Shown in pieces: positions 38,012 through 41,531 of a DNA stretch of 41,531 nt (position 1 is the stretch's first letter; the number at the start of each line of letters is the position of its first letter). Made by a program: the position numbers and the translations under genes. Under the pieces are notes generated by a model, which worked only from the letters and a program-made list of their open reading frames with translations, made no database searches and had not been told where the DNA came from. This stretch comes from an uncultured Actinomycetes bacterium (GTDB taxonomy: Bacteria; Actinomycetota; Actinomycetes; Nanopelagicales; Nanopelagicaceae): contig CAIPAI010000017.1 of assembly GCA_903863015.1 (NCBI GenBank), positions 1-41,531 of the forward strand, in the 5' to 3' direction.

Positions 38012-40054
38012 ATGAGTGAGGGCGCAACATCGAGTGAAGTACGTATCGCACTCGATGCTGCCGTCTCGGCAATTGGTGGAAGTACCCGTGATGGTCAGGT
38101 AGCCATGGCTGAAGCCGTTGCTAACGCGCTCTCTGATCGACACCACCTCTTGGTTCAGGCAGGAACAGGTACAGGTAAATCACTTGCCTATCTAGTTCCC
38201 GCGCTCGTTCACGGCAAGCGAGTCCTGGTAGCCACGGCCACCCTCGCACTTCAACGTCAACTTATCGATCGTGATCTTCCGCGCATCGCACCAGCGCTTG
38301 AGAAAGTGCTCAATCGCAAACTTACTTTTGCTATTTATAAGGGCATCGGAAATTACATCTGCCTGCAGAAGATGAATAGTGGCGAGCAAGATCCGGACGG
38401 CGAATTACCGCTCGATCTTGGCCCACTGGGTAAAGAAGCAAAGAAACTACGCGCCTGGGCTGAAAAGCCTGGCGTGAGTGGCGATCGTGATGATGCGCCG
38501 GAAGTTGATCGACGTGTGTGGGCTGCAAGTTCGGTAACTGGCCGGGAATGTATGGGTGCCAATGATTGCCCCTTTGGCACCGAATGTTTTTCGGTGCGCG
38601 CAAAAGCGAGAGCGCAATTCGCTGATGTTGTGGTCACTAACCACACGTTGCTCGCAATTGAGATTGCGGATTCTCATCCGATCCTTCCCGAGCGCGATGC
38701 CATCATTCTCGACGAGGCGCACGAATTCATGGATCGCACGACACAAGCAATTACCGAAGAACTCAGCGCTGGTCGCGTGGAACGCGCGGCGAAGATGGCA
38801 AAGAAGTACCTACCAGGCAAGAGCGCCGAGGCATTTCAACAAGCAGCAGATGACGTGGCCGACGCCATTCGTGATTACGCTGAAGATGCTCCGCATGATC
38901 CGACTAAAACCGGGCGCCTCACCAAATTGCCCGATCAACTCGAAGGGCCGTTACGAAATTTACGAGAGAACGGCCAAGCGCTGCTCTCTCTCATCAACTC
39001 AGATTCCGATATTACGGAACCAGTAATTCTTGCCGAACGTGCGCGAGTAAAAGGCGCGCTCACCGAGGTTCAACAAAGCGCAGGTCGCTTACTCCAACCG
39101 CACGGTTCCAACGTCGTCTGGTTCGATCCCGCGTACTCCACCTTCTATTCTGCTCCGCTTTCGGTGTCGGGTATTCTTCGCAATAACTTGCTCACCAAGA
39201 CGCCGGTAATTGCTACCAGTGCCACGCTCTCTGTAGGGAAAAGTTTCGACGCCATCGCTCGCAGTATTGGTTTTGTGGTTGGCGGAAGTACTGCGGAGTA
39301 CGAGACCGAAGAAGAGCCCACTGATGAAGAGTTGATCGATCCAGCAAACGTGCAGATGCTTGATGTGGGTTCGCCTTTCGATTTTGCAAGCCAAGGAATG
39401 CTCTACCTCCCGCGCCACTTGCCCGAGCCCGGTCGAGATGGCCCTGCCTTTGAAGCATTAACCGAACTAGGTGAGCTCATCGAGGCGGCGGGCGGGCGCA
39501 CACTCGCGCTCTTCTCTTCTTGGCGAGGTGTAGAACTTGCGGATGCTCATTTGCGAGATGTGCTCTCGGAACTCGATATTCCGATCATTACGCAAAAACG
39601 TGGAGATAGCGTGGGAGCGCTTGTGAAGAAGTTCGCTGACCAACCGAATTCAATTCTCTTGGGAACTATTTCACTCTGGCAGGGCATCGATGTGCCCGGC
39701 CCTTCCTGCACGTTGGTTGCGATCGATCGCATTCCATTCCCCCGTCCAGATGAACCGATTACAAGTGCGCGATCTGCCGAGGCAGATGCCGCAGGTGGAA
39801 GCGGATTCATGCAAGTCTCACTCCCCCGAGCCGCACTTATGTTGGCACAAGGAACTGGACGATTAATTAGGTCAATGGAGGATCGTGGAGTGGTGGCTAT
39901 TCTCGATCCTCGTATCGTCACGAAGCGATACGGATCAATACTTCTCAACTCAATGCCGCCTCTGTGGCGGACCAGCGACGGTGCGGTGGTGAAGGAAGCG
40001 CTTAAGCGCTTAGACCTTCAGCACACCGCACCAGAACTCGATGTTGCAGAGTAG
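38012..40054 (+). CDS. dinG: ATP-dependent DNA helicase, DinG/XPD family
   Basis: A 680-residue superfamily 2 helicase. Walker A is AGTGTGKS at 50-57, the DEAH box is at 234-237, and four cysteines between them (117, 180, 186, 192) form the iron-sulfur cluster site. C-terminal motifs include LLGTISLWQGIDVPG and the QGTGRLIRS motif VI region. These enzymes unwind 5' to 3' and act on R-loops, forks and G-quadruplexes in repair. No exonuclease domain is attached. It starts 36 bases after the lipoprotein gene, without a ribosome site. Confidence 0.93.
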   Translation: MSEGATSSEVRIALDAAVSAIGGSTRDGQVAMAEAVANALSDRHHLLVQAGTGTGKSLAYLVPALVHGKRVLVATATLALQRQLIDRDLPRIAPALEKVLNRKLTFAIYKGIGNYICLQKMNSGEQDPDGELPLDLGPLGKEAKKLRAWAEKPGVSGDRDDAPEVDRRVWAASSVTGRECMGANDCPFGTECFSVRAKARAQFADVVVTNHTLLAIEIADSHPILPERDAIILDEAHEFMDRTTQAITEELSAGRVERAAKMAKKYLPGKSAEAFQQAADDVADAIRDYAEDAPHDPTKTGRLTKLPDQLEGPLRNLRENGQALLSLINSDSDITEPVILAERARVKGALTEVQQSAGRLLQPHGSNVVWFDPAYSTFYSAPLSVSGILRNNLLTKTPVIATSATLSVGKSFDAIARSIGFVVGGSTAEYETEEEPTDEELIDPANVQMLDVGSPFDFASQGMLYLPRHLPEPGRDGPAFEALTELGELIEAAGGRTLALFSSWRGVELADAHLRDVLSELDIPIITQKRGDSVGALVKKFADQPNSILLGTISLWQGIDVPGPSCTLVAIDRIPFPRPDEPITSARSAEADAAGGSGFMQVSLPRAALMLAQGTGRLIRSMEDRGVVAILDPRIVTKRYGSILLNSMPPLWRTSDGAVVKEALKRLDLQHTAPELDVAE

Positions 40055-40061
40055 TTTCTTA

Positions 40062-40328
40062 CTATTTCTTCAACGCGTTACGTAGCGCTTCACGATCACG
40101 TACATAATCATCGTGCGCGATCTCTCCGCGCGCAAAGCGGTGATCCAAAATATCAATCGCCGACTCTTTGCCATGATGTGCATGCCCACCTGCAAAGGTA
40201 CGAATAGCCCACACCACAAGAACCCCCAGAAGTACGAATATAACTAAAGAAGCAACGCCCATAAAAGCGCCACCACCTTGCATGTGTCCATAACCCCAGT
40301 CATCCATCATTCCAATCCCTACTCTCAT
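40062..40328 (-). CDS. Small membrane protein with SHOCT domain
   Basis: An 88-residue protein with a Gly/Met/His-rich head, one membrane helix at about 22-45, a His-rich turn (GGHAHHG) and a C-terminal SHOCT domain (ILDHRFARGEIAHDDYVRDREAL). Such proteins are common and mostly uncharacterised; the SHOCT part is thought to aid oligomer formation. The ATG at 40328 is used because GAAGG precedes it by 7 nt; an in-frame ATG at 40310 with AGGG is nearly as good. The His and Met residues might bind metal, but this is a guess. Confidence 0.82.
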   Translation of the reverse strand: MRVGIGMMDDWGYGHMQGGGAFMGVASLVIFVLLGVLVVWAIRTFAGGHAHHGKESAIDILDHRFARGEIAHDDYVRDREALRNALKK

Positions 40329-40433
40329 TAGTAAACCTTCACTTACGACGCTACGCCTAACTCTTTGAAATACAAGAGCCGTAACGGCCTGAGGGGTGAG
40401 CATATGCTGTGAAATTACCTAGATTTAGATGCG

Positions 40434-40793
40434 TCAACGTCCTTTGGAAGGGATCTCGGCTAACCGAGTCTTGATCAACTTCTTCACCAATATATGCGAG
40501 AGCGGCTTATCAATCGGGAATTGCAATGCCCCCTTGGTAGTCACGAACGCAGCGAGCTCATTGGGCAATTGAACGAGTACCGATCCGCTCATCGGGAAGT
40601 AACTGCAATGCTTCTTGAAAGAGGCGAAACCAGCGACGCCCCTACCCTCTACTTTGTATGCAGGGACGCCGTAGTAGATGGTTTCTTCTGCATCGGGGAG
40701 GATCTTTTTAATAGAGGCGCGAAGTGCTTGAAGAGTGGAACGTTGTGGTTGCGGACATCCCGCCAAATATGCATCCACTTCGTTCTTTGCCAC
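40434..40793 (-). CDS. DUF1801 family protein (YdhG-like)
   Basis: A 119-residue cytosolic protein of the DUF1801/YdhG group. It has the conserved pattern ...RASIKKILPDAEETIYYGVPAYKV..., a central FASFKKHCSYFPMSG strand region and the KGALQFPIDKPLSHILVKKLIKTRL end. One Bacillus member was described as a frataxin-like iron chaperone, but the family as a whole is little studied. The start is GTG at 40793 with no ribosome site and a good promoter match ending 6 nt before it. Confidence 0.85.
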   Translation of the reverse strand: MAKNEVDAYLAGCPQPQRSTLQALRASIKKILPDAEETIYYGVPAYKVEGRGVAGFASFKKHCSYFPMSGSVLVQLPNELAAFVTTKGALQFPIDKPLSHILVKKLIKTRLAEIPSKGR

Positions 40794-40799
40794 AACATA

Positions 40800-40828
40800 A
40801 TTCTGGCAAGACCACCCTCTCGTTGCAA
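40800..40828 (-). promoter_or_regulatory. Promoter of the DUF1801 gene, placed for a leaderless transcript
   Basis: TTGCAA (40823-40828), a 17-base spacer and CAGAAT (40800-40805), then 6 nt to the GTG start. Both boxes and normal spacing make this the best supported of the leaderless candidates. Confidence 0.5.
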
Positions 40829-40881
40829 GACATGGGGGCCACAGTTAGTAAGATTGCCGTGATCTAAGGAGCTAGTAGCGC

Positions 40882-41531
40882 GTGAATCAACAGAGCACTC
40901 TCGGCCCGCGTAAGTCGCTCCTTCTGCGACCCACCATCTCCTTTGAATTTTTCCCCCCTAAAGACGATCAAGGCGAGAGCAATCTACATGCGACCATCGA
41001 AGCGTTAAAGAAATTTAATCCTGACTTTGTCACGCTCACATACGGTGCCGGAGGTTCCACGCGAGATCGCACCGTACGTATCGCTGCTGAAATTATTCTG
41101 CGCCATCAGATTCCCACCATGGCCCACCTCACTTGTGTGGGCTCTACTCGCGATGAGCTCACCGAGATCTTGCGCGAGTACACCAAGGCGGGCGTGAAGG
41201 ACTTGCTCGCCCTCCGAGGGGATCCCGTGGGAGGGCCTACTTCAGAGTGGATCTCAACTCCTGGAGGTTTTGATTACGCCGACCAACTAGTTGACCTGGC
41301 GACCAAAGTGGGCGGATTCAATGTAGGCGTGGCTGCATTCCCCGATGTCCATCCCGCATCGCACGGGAACTTCCAGCAGGACATCGACGTGCTGCTTCGC
41401 AAAGAAGAACTTGGCGCAACTTTTGCCATCACACAATTTGTTTTCGACAGCGAGCGCTACGCCCAGCTGCTCTTCACACTTCGCGACCGTGGATCCAAAC
41501 TCACGCTCTACCCGGGAATCATGCCGGTGAC
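40882..41531 (+). CDS. metF: Methylenetetrahydrofolate reductase (3' part outside the window)
   Basis: The frame opens at GTG 40882 and runs to the window edge, giving 216 codons. AAGGAG lies 10 nt before the start, slightly long. Motifs of the FAD-dependent barrel are clear: SFEFFPPK near 25, TYGAGGSTRDRT, HLTCVGSTRDEL, LLALRGDPVGG and FAITQFVFD. It reduces 5,10-methylene- to 5-methyltetrahydrofolate for methionine synthesis. Typical length is about 290-310 residues, so about a quarter is missing. It is divergent from the DUF1801 gene. Confidence 0.95.
   Translation, partial: MNQQSTLGPRKSLLLRPTISFEFFPPKDDQGESNLHATIEALKKFNPDFVTLTYGAGGSTRDRTVRIAAEIILRHQIPTMAHLTCVGSTRDELTEILREYTKAGVKDLLALRGDPVGGPTSEWISTPGGFDYADQLVDLATKVGGFNVGVAAFPDVHPASHGNFQQDIDVLLRKEELGATFAITQFVFDSERYAQLLFTLRDRGSKLTLYPGIMPV

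Noticed and set aside
40399-40408. Perfect 10-bp palindrome AGCATATGCT between the SHOCT and DUF1801 genes
   Set aside because: Short, single copy and without flanking symmetry; it may occur by chance.

Overview
The window is a gene-dense bacterial chromosome segment, with no stretch above 300 bases free of genes, no insertion sequences, no CRISPR and no rRNA or tRNA genes that I can see. Gene content and order point to an actinobacterium: GuaB1-type GMP reductase homologue, prfB-ftsE-ftsX-S41 peptidase-smpB, uppS-recO, GlnA2-type glutamine synthetase beside nadE, an orphan TadE-like pair, a Lys/Ala/Pro-rich histone-like protein and a leuA leader of the actinobacterial LEU type. G+C looks moderate (roughly 50-55 percent by eye), which would suit a small-genome aquatic lineage better than a streptomycete, but the species cannot be named from this sequence.

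Layout. 1-384 holds the N-terminal end of a repeat-rich protein leaving the window. 544-4511 (+) is a tight four-gene run: dienelactone hydrolase, class-C beta-lactamase-like serine hydrolase, FrnE-type DsbA protein and patatin phospholipase. 4525-18462 (-) is a long housekeeping block: guaB1; smpB, S41 peptidase, ftsX, ftsE, prfB; two TadE-like pseudopilins; uppS, recO; leuA with a leader peptide and predicted pseudoknot; a class-I glutamine amidotransferase, glnA2-like synthetase and nadE. 18584-22201 (+) carries panB, an MFS exporter, the histone-like gene with a strong terminator, and map. A MarR repressor gene diverges from yceI across two matching palindromes at 22707-22753. After a bidirectional terminator come a YkuD-like protein (-), a GNAT acetyltransferase and tgt (+).

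25846-31266 encodes the whole histidine-to-glutamate route: hutH-hutU-hutI on the minus strand and hutG divergently on the plus strand. Next to it is a complete peptide ABC importer, oppC-oppA-oppB-oppD-oppF (31280-37162, -), with a recognisable promoter and a strong hairpin just after oppA. Together these could import peptides and degrade their histidine, though no shared regulator is seen. The right end has a lipoprotein gene, a DinG-type helicase, a SHOCT membrane protein, a DUF1801 protein and the start of metF.

The most informative non-coding signals are: (1) the leuA leader, with a 14-residue Leu-rich peptide and two crossing 7-bp pairings, one over the leuA ribosome site; (2) a recurring arrangement in which genes lacking a Shine-Dalgarno sequence have a -10-like hexamer 6-7 nt before the start codon, suggesting leaderless transcripts; (3) the paired MarR operators 31 bp apart. 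No wholly new multi-gene system is evident; the four-gene hydrolase run is the least explained cluster.
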